Shown here: piece by piece, positions 25,052 through 34,062 of the stretch
Layout: each line of letters begins with the position of its first letter
Numbering within the stretch: position 1 is the stretch's first letter
From: JBCCBV01 sp039033855
GTDB taxonomy: Bacteria > Planctomycetota > Phycisphaerae > Phycisphaerales > Phycisphaeraceae
Direction: 5' to 3'
Assembly: GCA_039033855.1 (NCBI GenBank)
Contig: JBCCBV010000003.1
Coordinates: 62,001 to 126,000, forward strand
Length of the DNA stretch: 64,000 bases
Notes under the pieces: generated by a model
Database searches by the model: none
What the model was told of the DNA's origin: nothing
What the model saw: the letters and a program-made list of their open reading frames with translations, nothing else
Made by a program: the position numbers and the translations under genes

Positions 25052-25507
25052 TCAGGCTCCGGCGTCGGGGGCCTCGGCCGGGTGCGACGGGTCGCCGGCG
25101 GCCAGGGCGGTTTCTTCGCCCAGCCGGACCGATGTGCGGAACCCCCGGGCGAAGTCGAAGACCCCGACGAAATCCGACAGGTCGTCGTCGTCGGTTTTGT
25201 GCATCAGGCCGGCTTCGACCATGGCGAAGACGATTTTTCCGAAGTCTTCGCTCGCGAGCACGTGCCAGGACCGCAGCACCGTGCGGGCCATCAGGCCGTA
25301 CTGCTGCAACGCGTATCGGCGGAGCCCGTGGCAGAGTTCGCGGCCCGAGACGTGGCGGGAGTGGGGGTTGGGCTCGGCGTCGGCCTCGTCGTCGAGTTCC
25401 CCATGGATTTCGCGCACGGTGTGGTCGAGCCCGCGCTGGACAAACAGGAACGCGTCCAGGGCGTAGGGGCTGACCTCGGCGGCTTTCTCGAGGGGGATCA
25501 TCGGCAC
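25052..25507 (-). CDS. Minf_1886 family conserved protein
   Basis: A 151-aa protein of the uncharacterised Minf_1886 type. It has the blocks YALDAFLFVQRGLDHTV, RHVSGRELCHGLRRYALQQY, GLMARTVLRSWHV, SEDFGKIVFAMVEAGLMHK and a C-terminal DLSDFVGVFDF. Function is unknown; the family is common in planctomycetes and Verrucomicrobia. Start: TATACT (25519-25514), then 6 nt, then GTG 25507. An ATG six bases later (25501) is the alternative. There is no Shine-Dalgarno. It is followed after 3 bp by the AI-2E transporter gene. Confidence 0.85.
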   Translation of the reverse strand: MPMIPLEKAAEVSPYALDAFLFVQRGLDHTVREIHGELDDEADAEPNPHSRHVSGRELCHGLRRYALQQYGLMARTVLRSWHVLASEDFGKIVFAMVEAGLMHKTDDDDLSDFVGVFDFARGFRTSVRLGEETALAAGDPSHPAEAPDAGA

Positions 25508-25513
25508 GTCAAA

Positions 25514-25519
25514 AGTATA
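25514..25519 (-). promoter_or_regulatory. -10 box of the leaderless Minf_1886 gene
   Basis: TATACT on the minus strand, then TTTGAC, then GTG at 25507. This is the closest of the set to the TATAAT consensus. Confidence 0.55.
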
Positions 25520-25593
25520 CGCGGCGATTGCCCGTTGGCACGGCCGGGTATTTTTGGAAGATGTCAAGACTGGCGTAACTGTTTCACCGGTCT

Positions 25594-25599
25594 TATGCT
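25594..25599 (+). promoter_or_regulatory. -10 box of leaderless yhhQ
   Basis: TATGCT, then TCGGCT, then GTG at 25606; divergent from the TATACT box 75 bp away. No -35 of quality is seen. Confidence 0.55.
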
Positions 25600-25605
25600 T
25601 CGGCT

Positions 25606-26466
25606 GTGACTCAAGACTCCCCCTCTGAATCGTCCGGTTCTGAGCCGGTTTCCCCGCCCGCCGCAACGCCCGCTCCGGTGATCAGCGAAGCCACCTTCGC
25701 CAAACGCCGAGAGCTTGTCTTTCTGATGATGGCCGGGCTGTTCCTGGGCACGCTTGCGGTGCTCAACGTGCTCGGCGTCAGCCGGTTCCTGGCGATTGCC
25801 AGTTGGACCGATGGCGAAGGACTCAAGTGGGGCGACGTGCTCGGCAGCAAGGACGGACTGATGTTCGCCGTGGCGGTCGGCGTGCTGCCGTACCCCATCA
25901 CGTTCTTGTGCACCGACCTGATCTCGGAGTTCTACGGCCGCAAGCGCGCCACCATGGTGGTGTGGATCGGCCTGGTGCTGAACCTTTGGGTGATGGGCAT
26001 CCTTTGGCTCGGCGGGGCGCTGCCCGGCTTCGGGCCGATTCAGCAGTCGTTCTTCGATATCCGCACCGCGGCGTTCGGCGCCGTGGCGGCGTCGATGATC
26101 GCTTACCTGGCTGCGCAGTTTGTGGATGTGCACCTGTATCACTTCTGGAAGAAGCTGACCAAGGGCAAGGCGCTCTGGCTGCGCAACAACGCGTCGACCA
26201 TGTTCAGCCAGCTCATCGACACCACGGCCGTGATCCTGATCACGCACTTTGCCGCCGGTCTCTTGCCCGTGGAGCCGAACCGCGACGAGTGGACGCAGTT
26301 GTGGCTGTTCATCGGGACGGGCTTTGCCTTCAAGCTAGCGGTGGCGATGCTGGACACGCCGTTGATTTACATCCTGGCGTCGTTCCTCAAGAAGTATCTG
26401 GGCTACGACCCGACCAAGGAATACCAGGCCGACCCGCAGCCCAAGCCGATGTATGGGCCTTCCTGA
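25606..26466 (+). CDS. yhhQ: Queuosine precursor transporter (YhhQ/DUF165 family)
   Basis: A 286-aa inner-membrane protein with six or seven helices and the family motifs PYPITFLCTDLISEFYGRKRA, LAAQFVDVHLYHFWK and LRNNASTMFSQLIDT. YhhQ imports queuine-type precursors such as preQ0/preQ1. queA is present 5 kb upstream, so salvage into tRNA queuosine is consistent. The N-terminal 35 residues are a Ser/Pro-rich extension. GTG start in the leaderless layout. No preQ1 riboswitch motif is visible in the short upstream gap. The next gene overlaps by 14 bp. Confidence 0.93.
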   Translation: MTQDSPSESSGSEPVSPPAATPAPVISEATFAKRRELVFLMMAGLFLGTLAVLNVLGVSRFLAIASWTDGEGLKWGDVLGSKDGLMFAVAVGVLPYPITFLCTDLISEFYGRKRATMVVWIGLVLNLWVMGILWLGGALPGFGPIQQSFFDIRTAAFGAVAASMIAYLAAQFVDVHLYHFWKKLTKGKALWLRNNASTMFSQLIDTTAVILITHFAAGLLPVEPNRDEWTQLWLFIGTGFAFKLAVAMLDTPLIYILASFLKKYLGYDPTKEYQADPQPKPMYGPS

Positions 26467-27055
26467 ATCGACCGTGTCCACAGGTAAGCCCGAGTTGCGC
26501 CGCCGGATGCGGGCCATGCGCCAGAGCCTTGGGCCGGTGTGCCGCAAGCGGGCGTCGCTCGAGATCGCCGAGCACGTGCGGGCATTCGCCTGCGAGCGCG
26601 GGGCGAAATCGGTTTTCGTCTATGTATCGCTGGGCAATGAGGTCGACACCCACGGCCTGATCCAGCGGTGGCTCCACGACGGCGTGCGTGTGTTCGTTCC
26701 GGCGTTCGATGAAGCGGGCGCGATGCACGCGGCGCCTCTCCTTGAGTGGGCGGCGCTACGGCCCGGCAGCCCGGCGTCGTTCGGGGTGCCCACCGCGCCG
26801 CTGCGCAATCCGGCTTCACCCGAGCCGGAGATCGACTTGGTTCTGGTTCCTTGCTTGGCGGTGGACGACACCGGCGTTCGATTAGGCCAAGGCGGCGGCC
26901 ACTACGACCGTTGGTTGGCCGGGCGGACCAAGGCCTCGACGCTTGCGCTGGCGTTTGCCTGTCAAATCGTGGATGCGGTCCCGGCCGAGGCCCATGACCG
27001 CGCGGTGAACGCGGTGGCGACCGAGGTTGGCGTGACCGCGTTCGACTCGGACTGA
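26453..27055 (+). CDS. 5-formyltetrahydrofolate cyclo-ligase
   Basis: Converts 5-formyl-THF to 5,10-methenyl-THF with ATP. The 200-aa protein has KPELRRRMRAMRQSL, VFVYVSLGNEVDTHGLI, the IDLVLVPCLAVDDTGVRLG block and the nucleotide-binding signature GQGGGHYDRWL. The ATG at 26453 lies inside the yhhQ end; a GTG at 26474 just after the yhhQ stop is a possible alternative. The two genes appear to form an operon. No 6S RNA was recognised next to it, unlike the enterobacterial arrangement. Confidence 0.94.
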   Translation: MGLPESTVSTGKPELRRRMRAMRQSLGPVCRKRASLEIAEHVRAFACERGAKSVFVYVSLGNEVDTHGLIQRWLHDGVRVFVPAFDEAGAMHAAPLLEWAALRPGSPASFGVPTAPLRNPASPEPEIDLVLVPCLAVDDTGVRLGQGGGHYDRWLAGRTKASTLALAFACQIVDAVPAEAHDRAVNAVATEVGVTAFDSD

Positions 27056-27173
27056 GCCGGACTGGATGCCGTGTGTTCTTAGGGTCTGGTCCGCCGCGCG
27101 GCTGCACTGGCCGATATGCTCCCTGCCCTTAGACAGGCGGAGCGGGCCGGGCCGTTCTGTGGAGACTGCTTCG

Positions 27174-28379
27174 ATGTTCGAGACTTTGGAAGCCGCGCCG
27201 CCCGACCCGATCCTGGGCCTGACCCAGACCTTCTTGGCCGATCCCCGGCCGGAGAAGGTCAACCTGGGCGTCGGGGTGTTTAAGGACGCGCAGGGCAAGA
27301 CGCCGGTGCTGGATTCGGTGCGCACGGCCCAACGCCGGGTGATCGACGCCGAGCAATCCAAGAGCTACCTGCCGATCGATGGGCCGGCCGAGCTGGGCGT
27401 GCTCACGCGCGCGTTGTTGTTTGGTCAGGACAGCGATCTTGTCCGCGACGGCCGGGCGTTTACCGCCTGCACGCCGGGCGGGACCGGGGCGTTGCGCGTG
27501 GCGGCCGACCTGATCCACGAGGCCTATCCCGGGGCGTCGGTCTGGCTCAGCGACCCGACCTGGGCCAATCACGGCGGGATCTTCCAGGCGGCCGGGCTGC
27601 CGCAGCGTCAATACGCCTACCTCGACCACAAGACCAACGGCCTGGCGTTCGACCGGATGCCGGCGTCGCTCCTGCAGGCCAAGCCCGGAGACGTGGTGGT
27701 GCTCCACGGCTGCTGCCACAACCCGACCGGGGTCGATCCCACGCCCGACCAGTGGGCGCAGATCGCCGCGATGCTGGCCGAAAGGCGGGTGCTCGTGGTG
27801 GTCGACCTGGCGTATCAAGGCTTCGGCGACGGGCTCGAGGCCGACGTGGTGGGCTTGCGGATGCTGTGCGAAGCGCTACCCGAGCTATTGGTGTGTTCCA
27901 GCTATTCCAAGAACTTCGGCGTGTACCGCGACCGGGTCGGGGCGCTCACGGCGGTGGCGCCCACGGCGGAGGCGGCGCAGGCGGCGGCCTCGCGCCTCAA
28001 GCGGTGCATCCGGCGGAACTACTCGAACCCCGCTGCGGTCGGGCCGTTAACCGTTGAGGCCGTGCTTGGCGACCCCGAGCTGCGGGCCCAGTGGGAGCAT
28101 GAACTGGGCGCGATGCGCAAGCGGATCGCCGAGCTCCGCCAGGCTTTTCAAGACGGGCTCGACGCGGCGGGCGTCCGGCTGAACGAGCAGGGCAACGGGT
28201 TCATCACCCAGCAACGCGGCATGTTCACGCTGACGGGCTTGCCGAAGACGGCGGTCGAACGGCTGCGCGAAGAGCACGCGGTGTACGTCGTCGGCTCGGG
28301 GCGGATCAACGTGGCCGGGCTGTGCGAGCAGAGCATCCCGCGGGTGTGCGGGGCCATGGCGTCGGTGCTGGCGGGCTGA
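27174..28379 (+). CDS. Aromatic/aspartate aminotransferase, class I
   Basis: A PLP-dependent transaminase of the AspC/TyrB family (401 aa). Diagnostic parts are KVNLGVGVFKD, TPGGTGALRVAADL, HGCCHNPTGVDPT, the PLP lysine in CSSYSKNFGVYRDRVG, and the C-terminal GRINVAGL. It exchanges amino groups between aspartate or aromatic amino acids and 2-oxoglutarate; sequence reading alone does not fix the preference. ATG 27174 has GGAGA at 8-nt spacing. The 118 bp upstream contain a TATGCT-like -10 box near 27115. Confidence 0.93.
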   Translation: MFETLEAAPPDPILGLTQTFLADPRPEKVNLGVGVFKDAQGKTPVLDSVRTAQRRVIDAEQSKSYLPIDGPAELGVLTRALLFGQDSDLVRDGRAFTACTPGGTGALRVAADLIHEAYPGASVWLSDPTWANHGGIFQAAGLPQRQYAYLDHKTNGLAFDRMPASLLQAKPGDVVVLHGCCHNPTGVDPTPDQWAQIAAMLAERRVLVVVDLAYQGFGDGLEADVVGLRMLCEALPELLVCSSYSKNFGVYRDRVGALTAVAPTAEAAQAAASRLKRCIRRNYSNPAAVGPLTVEAVLGDPELRAQWEHELGAMRKRIAELRQAFQDGLDAAGVRLNEQGNGFITQQRGMFTLTGLPKTAVERLREEHAVYVVGSGRINVAGLCEQSIPRVCGAMASVLAG

Positions 28380-28417
28380 ACCGCGGTGCGGTCGGGCTTT
28401 TCGGGTTGGGAATGGGC

Positions 28418-28423
28418 TAGGCT
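28418..28423 (+). promoter_or_regulatory. -10 box of leaderless prfB
   Basis: TAGGCT, then GACGCC, then GTG at 28430. Confidence 0.5.
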
Positions 28424-28429
28424 GACGCC

Positions 28430-29557
28430 GTGAACACGATGGAACACGAAAACATCCCCGCGTTGCTCGAAGGCCTGGTCGAACGGGTCGGCGCGATCGC
28501 CCAGGCGATGCGGGTCGACGAGCGGCGGGCCCGGCTGGGCGAGTTGGAGGGGCAGATGGGCGCCCCGGGCTTTTGGGACGACGCCGACGCCGCCCAGGCC
28601 GTGGTCGAAGAGCTCAAGACGCTGAAGGCGCAGATCCAGCCGATCGAGGCGGTGCGCGAGCGCATCGACGACGCGGCGCTGTTGTGGGACATGGCCAAAG
28701 ACGAGGGCGACGCCGACTCGATGGCCGAGGTCGACGGCCAGATCGACGCGCTCGGCGCCGAGCTCGACCGGCTCGAAACCGCGTCGCTGCTTTCGGGCAA
28801 GTACGACGGCCGCAACGCTTACCTCACCATCCAGTCCGGCGCCGGCGGGACCGAGGCCGACGACTGGTGCGAGATGCTCATGCGCATGTACCTCTACTAC
28901 GTCGAGGGCATGGGGTGGGACGTGTCGGAGGTCAGCAAGACCCACGGCACCGAGGCGGGCGTGAGCGAGGTCACGCTGTTCATCAAGGGGCCGATGGCGT
29001 ATGGGTATTTGTCGGCCGAGCGGGGCACGCACCGGCTGGCGCGGGTTTCGCCGTTCAACGCCGAGGGCAAGCGTCAGACGAGCTTCTGCACGGTGGACAT
29101 CATCCCCGAGTTTCCCGACACCGGCGGGGTCGAGGTCGATGAGGATTACCTGCAGGTCACGATGTTTGCGCGGTCGTCCGGGCCCGGCGGGCAGAACGTG
29201 AACAAGGTGGCCTCGGCGGTCCGGCTGGTCTACAAGTCGCCCGAGATGGCCGACTCGATCATGGTGGTCTGCTCGGTCGAGCGCAAGCAGGAGCAGAACC
29301 GCAAGCAGGCCATGGGCATTCTTCGCGGCAAGCTCGAGCTGCTCGAAGAGGAAAAGCGCCAACGCGAGATGGACCAGGCCACCGGCGGCGGGGTGGACCG
29401 CGGCTGGGGCACGCAGATCCGCAGCTACGTGTTCTACGACAACCGGGTGAAGGACCACCGCACCGGGCACGAGGTGGGCAACCCGCAGCGCGTGCTCGAC
29501 GGCGACCTGCAAGGCTTCATCGACGCCGAGTTGCGCCGCCGGACGCGCCAGGGCTGA
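28430..29557 (+). CDS. prfB: Peptide chain release factor 2
   Basis: RF2 reads UGA and UAA stops. The 375-aa protein has the peptidyl-hydrolysis motif GGQ in SSGPGGQNVNKVASAVRL and the SPF codon-recognition tripeptide in ARVSPFNAEGKRQTSF. Unlike E. coli prfB, the frame is continuous: there is no early in-frame UGA, so no programmed frameshift autoregulation. GTG 28430 sits 6 nt after TAGGCT; an ATG at 28439 is the alternative. The next gene lies 167 bp downstream. Confidence 0.97.
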   Translation: MNTMEHENIPALLEGLVERVGAIAQAMRVDERRARLGELEGQMGAPGFWDDADAAQAVVEELKTLKAQIQPIEAVRERIDDAALLWDMAKDEGDADSMAEVDGQIDALGAELDRLETASLLSGKYDGRNAYLTIQSGAGGTEADDWCEMLMRMYLYYVEGMGWDVSEVSKTHGTEAGVSEVTLFIKGPMAYGYLSAERGTHRLARVSPFNAEGKRQTSFCTVDIIPEFPDTGGVEVDEDYLQVTMFARSSGPGGQNVNKVASAVRLVYKSPEMADSIMVVCSVERKQEQNRKQAMGILRGKLELLEEEKRQREMDQATGGGVDRGWGTQIRSYVFYDNRVKDHRTGHEVGNPQRVLDGDLQGFIDAELRRRTRQG

Positions 29558-29724
29558 GCCGTAAAGGTGAGAATCCGGTCGGCCTTTGCCGATCGGGTGA
29601 GGTCACACCGCGAGTTGGGGCCCTCCGGGTCCGGTAATGCTCAAGCGGGCGGGGGTCTGGGGTCGATGCAACCTTGGCGAAGCATGCCGCTTGGGCGGCG
29701 GTGCTGCGCTTTGGGTAGATCGCC

Positions 29725-32367
29725 ATGGTCGAGTCGGACATCGAAGCGGAGTCGGCCGAGCTGGATTCGGAGTCGGGCGAAGGCCCGGCCGGAGAAGGCG
29801 GCGATCCGGGCGAAACGGCCGAGCGCGAGCCCTTGCCCATGGGCCCGGGGCGCGAGCCGGCGTGGTCGCAGGTCTGGCAGCTCCCGGTGCTGGTGCTCGG
29901 CATCGGGCTGCTGGCGATCGGGGTGTCGCTTTCGCTGCCCAATCACGAGGGCCCGGATTTCGACGGGGCGCTCGACTCCACCGCCGCGCTATTGGACGCG
30001 GGCCGGCTGGAGGAGTCGGAGGCGGAGCTCGACAAGATCGCCGCCGAGCCGGAGTTTCTGGCCGGCGAAAAGACCGCCGAACGGCACGGGCGTTTCGAGC
30101 AGCTGCGTTCGGATTGGCTGTATCTCACGATCCTTCGGCGGCCTTACGTCGACGTCGAGTCCGAGCCGGTGCGCACGGCGCTCCAGCGGGTGGCCGACGG
30201 GTACGACGCGGCGCAACGGCTGGGGCGGTTCCTGCCGGCGCGGTCGCTTCGGCGCTACGCCGAGACGCTCGCGCTGTTGCAGCAGGACGACCGAGCGCTC
30301 GAGATCATCCACCAGTTGCCCGAGCAGGAGCGAGCCCAGCGGGCGTCGTTGCTGCGGGGATTGATCGAGCGGTTCGCCGACCGGCCGTCGGGCGGCAGCG
30401 ACGAGGCGCTCATCGAGTTGCTGCGCGAGTTCGAGTCCGAAGTGGCCGGCATGACCGACCGCAACGCGCGTACGGCCCAAGAAGTGTGGGCGGCCTCGCT
30501 GCGGGCCCATCGGTTGATCGAGGCCGGCGCCGGGGACGAAGCGGCGCGGATGCTGGCTCGGCGGATTCCGGTGCTGGGCGCCCGCCTGCCCGACCCGACC
30601 GACGAGCGGGTGCTGGCGCCGTTGTACGTGTCGCTCGCCGAAGCGCACCAACAAGCCGGCCGGCCTTCGGACGCGGGGGTGTATTTCCGGCGTGCCGACG
30701 CGCTGATCGACCCGGCCGACGACCTGCGGGCCCGGGTATTGGTGGGCTTGGGCCACGTCGAAACGCTGGAGTCCGGGCTGGCCGATTCGGGCGCACGCGG
30801 GCGGGCCGAGGGTTTCTTCAACATCGCGCTGCGCGACTTCCCCGGGAACGACCGCACCATCGACGCGCGCCTGGGGCTGGCCGACGTGCTGGCGGCCGAG
30901 CCTTCGGGCCAACGCTTTGCCGAGGCCTTGGCCCGGCTGGAAGAAGCCGTGCGTTCTCTCGCGGACGAGCGGCCTACGTGGGACCCCCGCCGGGTTCAGG
31001 CCATCGCGCTGGCCCGCCGTCATGGCGAGCGTGCGATGGAAGAAGACCGCTTCAAAGACGCGCTGTCGCTGCTGCAGGTGCTCGACCCGCTGTACGCCGA
31101 GGGCCCGACGCCGCCGGAGGTCTTGCAAGGCCTGGCCACGGTGCACGAGCGTGTGGCCGAGCAGTCGCTGGAAACCGCCGACCGTCTAGACCCCGCCCGG
31201 CTGGAAGCCGGTCAACGACCGAGCCCCGAGGCGCGCTCGATGGCGCTGCGCGAAGCGGCTTCGCACTTCGAAGCGGCCGGCCGCCGGTACCTCGAACACG
31301 CCGAGCGCGTGACGTTTGACGACGCCCGGCATGGCGATTCGCTCTGGGCCGCGGCACGCTGCTTCGACAAGGCACGGGCCTGGCCGGAGGCGATCCGCGT
31401 GTACGGCGACTTTGTCGACACCCGACGGCACGACGACCGACGGGTGCGTGCGCTTTTCGCTCTGGGCAAGGCGCTGTTGGCCGACGGGCAGCCCGATTCT
31501 GCGATCGAACGACTCGAATCGCTGTTGCGCGACCACCCCAGCGCCCCGGTGGCGACCGAGGCGTACGTGCCGTTGGCCCGGGCGTTTGCGTCGGTCGGGC
31601 GCGAGGCCGAATCCGAGCAGACCCTCTTGGCGGTGGTGACCGATCACCCGGCGATCACGCCCGAGAGCCCGTCGTATCGCGAGGCGCTGGTCGACCTCGG
31701 CCGGCTGTATCACCGACGGGGCGAAGGCGATCCGCGTGCGTTTGCGCAGGCGATAGAACGGCTCGACGAAGCGGTGCGACGCTACGGGCAAGACGACGGC
31801 GGCGCCCGGCTGCGGTTCCTGTTGGCCGACAGCCTGCGCAAAAGCGTGGGCGCGCTGGACGACGAGCTTTCGGCCGAGTTGCCCCCACGTCGTCGGTCTG
31901 AGCTTCAGCAGCTGCGTACCGAACGGTTGTCCGAAGCGCGGGTGCTCTTCGCCCAGGTCAAGACCGAGTTGGGGCGGAAAGAGCTTGCGCGGTTGGACCC
32001 GGACGAGCTGGTCTATCTTCGCAACAGCCACTTGTACGAGGCCGACACGCTGTACGACATGGGCGGGGTCAGCAACCTGCAGATGGCGGTCGATCTGTAC
32101 GGCCGGGCGGCCAGCCGTTGGTCGAGCCACCCCGCGTCGCTGGTGGCGCAGATGCAGATCGTCAACGCGTATTGCGAGATGGGCGATTTCACCGCGGCGC
32201 AGGCGGCCCACGGCAACGCGCTGTCGATGCTCGAACGGATCCCCGAAGAGGCCTTCGCCGACCCCAGCCTGCCGATGACCCGCAAGCATTGGGAAGACTG
32301 GCTGCGCTGGTCGGGCGAGCTGAACCTATTGGGCTCGCAGAGCGCGATCACCCGCGGCGATTCCTGA
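29725..32367 (+). CDS. Large tetratricopeptide-repeat protein with one membrane helix
   Basis: The 880-aa product has a highly acidic cytoplasmic N-terminus (1-45), one helix at about 51-71 (WQLPVLVLGIGLLAIGVSL), and then about 800 residues of TPR-like helical repeats outside. Examples are the segments near ALLDAGRLEESEAELDKIAA, SLAEAHQQAGRPSDAGVYF, LFALGKALLADGQPDSAIER and VDLGRLYHRRGEG. It is probably a periplasmic protein-interaction scaffold. It directly precedes the flagellar cluster on the same strand, but nothing in it is flagellum-specific. The 167-bp upstream gap holds no clear promoter. Confidence 0.85.
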   Translation: MVESDIEAESAELDSESGEGPAGEGGDPGETAEREPLPMGPGREPAWSQVWQLPVLVLGIGLLAIGVSLSLPNHEGPDFDGALDSTAALLDAGRLEESEAELDKIAAEPEFLAGEKTAERHGRFEQLRSDWLYLTILRRPYVDVESEPVRTALQRVADGYDAAQRLGRFLPARSLRRYAETLALLQQDDRALEIIHQLPEQERAQRASLLRGLIERFADRPSGGSDEALIELLREFESEVAGMTDRNARTAQEVWAASLRAHRLIEAGAGDEAARMLARRIPVLGARLPDPTDERVLAPLYVSLAEAHQQAGRPSDAGVYFRRADALIDPADDLRARVLVGLGHVETLESGLADSGARGRAEGFFNIALRDFPGNDRTIDARLGLADVLAAEPSGQRFAEALARLEEAVRSLADERPTWDPRRVQAIALARRHGERAMEEDRFKDALSLLQVLDPLYAEGPTPPEVLQGLATVHERVAEQSLETADRLDPARLEAGQRPSPEARSMALREAASHFEAAGRRYLEHAERVTFDDARHGDSLWAAARCFDKARAWPEAIRVYGDFVDTRRHDDRRVRALFALGKALLADGQPDSAIERLESLLRDHPSAPVATEAYVPLARAFASVGREAESEQTLLAVVTDHPAITPESPSYREALVDLGRLYHRRGEGDPRAFAQAIERLDEAVRRYGQDDGGARLRFLLADSLRKSVGALDDELSAELPPRRRSELQQLRTERLSEARVLFAQVKTELGRKELARLDPDELVYLRNSHLYEADTLYDMGGVSNLQMAVDLYGRAASRWSSHPASLVAQMQIVNAYCEMGDFTAAQAAHGNALSMLERIPEEAFADPSLPMTRKHWEDWLRWSGELNLLGSQSAITRGDS

Positions 32368-32448
32368 TCGGGCGAGCACGATTTCCTGACGATCGCCGGC
32401 CTGAACGGCCTCCGAAGGGGGTTCAGGGCTTGGTCGATTCGCGGGGGT

Positions 32449-32477
32449 TCAAGGTTCCAAGCCGGCGCGACCGATAA
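32449..32477 (+). promoter_or_regulatory. Sigma-28 (FliA)-like promoter before the FlgN-like gene
   Basis: TCAAGG (32449-32454) and ACCGATAA (32470-32477). The -10 differs from the FliA consensus GCCGATAA at one base. The spacing from TCAA is 17 instead of the usual 15, or exact if AAGG is taken as -35. It lies 77 bp before the FlgN-like start. Confidence 0.4.
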
Positions 32478-32554
32478 CTGCGAGGGCGTCGAACCGGCGC
32501 CCCGGGGCCCGCCGGAGGCGCGGCTCAGGTCGAACAGGACACGAAAGGTCACGG

Positions 32555-33067
32555 ATGACCGCGCCCGCACACACGCCCGCCTTGCGCGAACCCGTCGACC
32601 ACGCCTTGCGCCTACTCGAACAGCAGTCCGAAGCGGTGGGGCGGCTGTGGGCGCTCTCGGAGCAGCAGCGCGAGCTCATCGAAAAAGGCGAGACCCTCGA
32701 ACTGCTCCGGCTTCTGCCCATGCGGCGAAGGTGGATCGAGACGATCCGGGCGATTTCCCAGCGGCTTAAGCCGCATCAGGGCTTGCTAGCGTCGGCCGAA
32801 TCGGCCGGGGCGCCCGCGTTGTTGCGTCAGGCGCGTTCGATGCATCAGCAGGTCAGCCGTCGGCTGGAAGACCTCCAGAAACGCGATCAGCAAGACTGCG
32901 CCGCACTCGAAGTTGCACGCAAAGCCGTGGCCGACGAACGCACCCGGTTGTCGGCCGGGCAGAATGCGGCGCGGGCTTACCGGCCTGGCGCGGGCGCCGC
33001 GACGGGCAACCCCTACAGCCCGTCCAACGGCAAGCCGGCTCCTCGGTTCGCGGATCGGGTCGGATGA
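32555..33067 (+). CDS. FlgN-like flagellar export chaperone (putative)
   Basis: The 170-aa protein is almost entirely helical and charged, with heptad-like Leu spacing (EPVDHALRLLEQQSEAVGRL, LWALSEQQRELIEKGETLEL). A flexible Pro/Gly/Asn-rich C-terminus begins near 138. Length, helical pattern and location match FlgN/FliT-type chaperones, which guard hook-filament junction proteins before export. Sequence identity is too weak for certainty. GAAAGG precedes the ATG. Its stop overlaps the kinase start (ATGA), so it is in the regulatory operon. Confidence 0.6.
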   Translation: MTAPAHTPALREPVDHALRLLEQQSEAVGRLWALSEQQRELIEKGETLELLRLLPMRRRWIETIRAISQRLKPHQGLLASAESAGAPALLRQARSMHQQVSRRLEDLQKRDQQDCAALEVARKAVADERTRLSAGQNAARAYRPGAGAATGNPYSPSNGKPAPRFADRVG

Positions 33068-34062
33068 ACACGCCCGCCGCCCCCAGACCCGAGACCGAAG
33101 CCGCCACCCCGAGCGCCGGGCCCGACGCCCACCGTCGTTTGGACGACCTGGCCGAGATCATCGGCGCGTACAACCAGGTCACCGATAAGCTCCAGCGGAA
33201 CCACGCCCGGCTGCAGAGCGAGGTCGCCCGTCTGCGTGGCGAGCTGCGCAGCGCCAACGACCAGTTGGAGCGCGCCCGCCGGCTTTCGGCGCTCGGCGAG
33301 ATGGCGGCCGGCATCGCCCACGAGATCCGCAACCCGCTGGCGGCGATGCAGCTCTTTGTGCGGATGATCCGCGAAGACCTGACGCCCGGCTCGCTCGACC
33401 CCGCGGCGGCGCTCGAAAACGCCGACAAGGTCGATCAAGCGGTGCGCGGCATGGCGGGCATCGTGGACGACGTGCTGGCGTTCAGCCGTGAGGTGCGCCC
33501 GACGCGCACGTGGGTGACGGCCGGCGACTTGTTCGATCAGGCCGTGGCGCTAGCCCGCCCCGCGCTCGAAGCGCAGTCGGTTGCGGTGCTGCGCGACGAA
33601 GACCCGGACCACCCGGTTCGGCTGCACCTGGACCCGGCGCAAGCTCGGCAGGTGCTCTTGAACCTGCTGCGCAATGCTGCCCAGGCGCTCGGCAAGACCC
33701 GGGGCCCACGCCGAGTGGTGCTGTCGGCCGAGCCGGCCCGGGGCGAGCGGCCGGCGTCGATGTCGATTGCCGACAACGGGCCCGGCGTGCCGGACGACGT
33801 GGCCGATCGCATCTTCAACCCGTTCTTCACCACCCGGGCAGCCGGAACCGGACTGGGGCTCGCGATTGTGCACCGCATCGTCGATGCGCACGGCGGGGCG
33901 ATCCGCGTCGAGCGACCCGCCAGCGGTGGCGCCCGGTTCGTGTTGACCTGGCCCGATTCGGCGGAGGTCGTTGGCGACGTGGCCCAACCGCCGGCCGTGT
34001 TGCGGCTGGCCGAAACCGATGCGGCGCCCACCCCCGTTCCTTTGGCCGGAGCCGCGGCATGA
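33064..34062 (+). CDS. Cytoplasmic sensor histidine kinase, NtrB/FlrB type
   Basis: The 332-aa kinase has no transmembrane helix. A coiled coil (about 40-75) leads into the H box LGEMAAGIAHEIRNPL (His86), the N box LLRNAAQA, and G boxes DNGPGVP and GTGLGLAI. This closely fits the class of FlrB/FleS kinases, which sense flagellar basal-body assembly from the cytoplasm and phosphorylate an NtrC-type partner. The partner gene follows with an ATGA overlap. A Pro/Ala tail follows the ATPase domain. Confidence 0.93.
   Translation: MNTPAAPRPETEAATPSAGPDAHRRLDDLAEIIGAYNQVTDKLQRNHARLQSEVARLRGELRSANDQLERARRLSALGEMAAGIAHEIRNPLAAMQLFVRMIREDLTPGSLDPAAALENADKVDQAVRGMAGIVDDVLAFSREVRPTRTWVTAGDLFDQAVALARPALEAQSVAVLRDEDPDHPVRLHLDPAQARQVLLNLLRNAAQALGKTRGPRRVVLSAEPARGERPASMSIADNGPGVPDDVADRIFNPFFTTRAAGTGLGLAIVHRIVDAHGGAIRVERPASGGARFVLTWPDSAEVVGDVAQPPAVLRLAETDAAPTPVPLAGAAA

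Noticed and set aside
25508..25605. preQ1 riboswitch before yhhQ
   Set aside because: No preQ1-type pseudoknot motif, and the -10 box leaves no room for a 5' UTR.
28430..28520. Programmed +1 frameshift in prfB
   Set aside because: The reading frame is continuous from the GTG with no early in-frame UGA.
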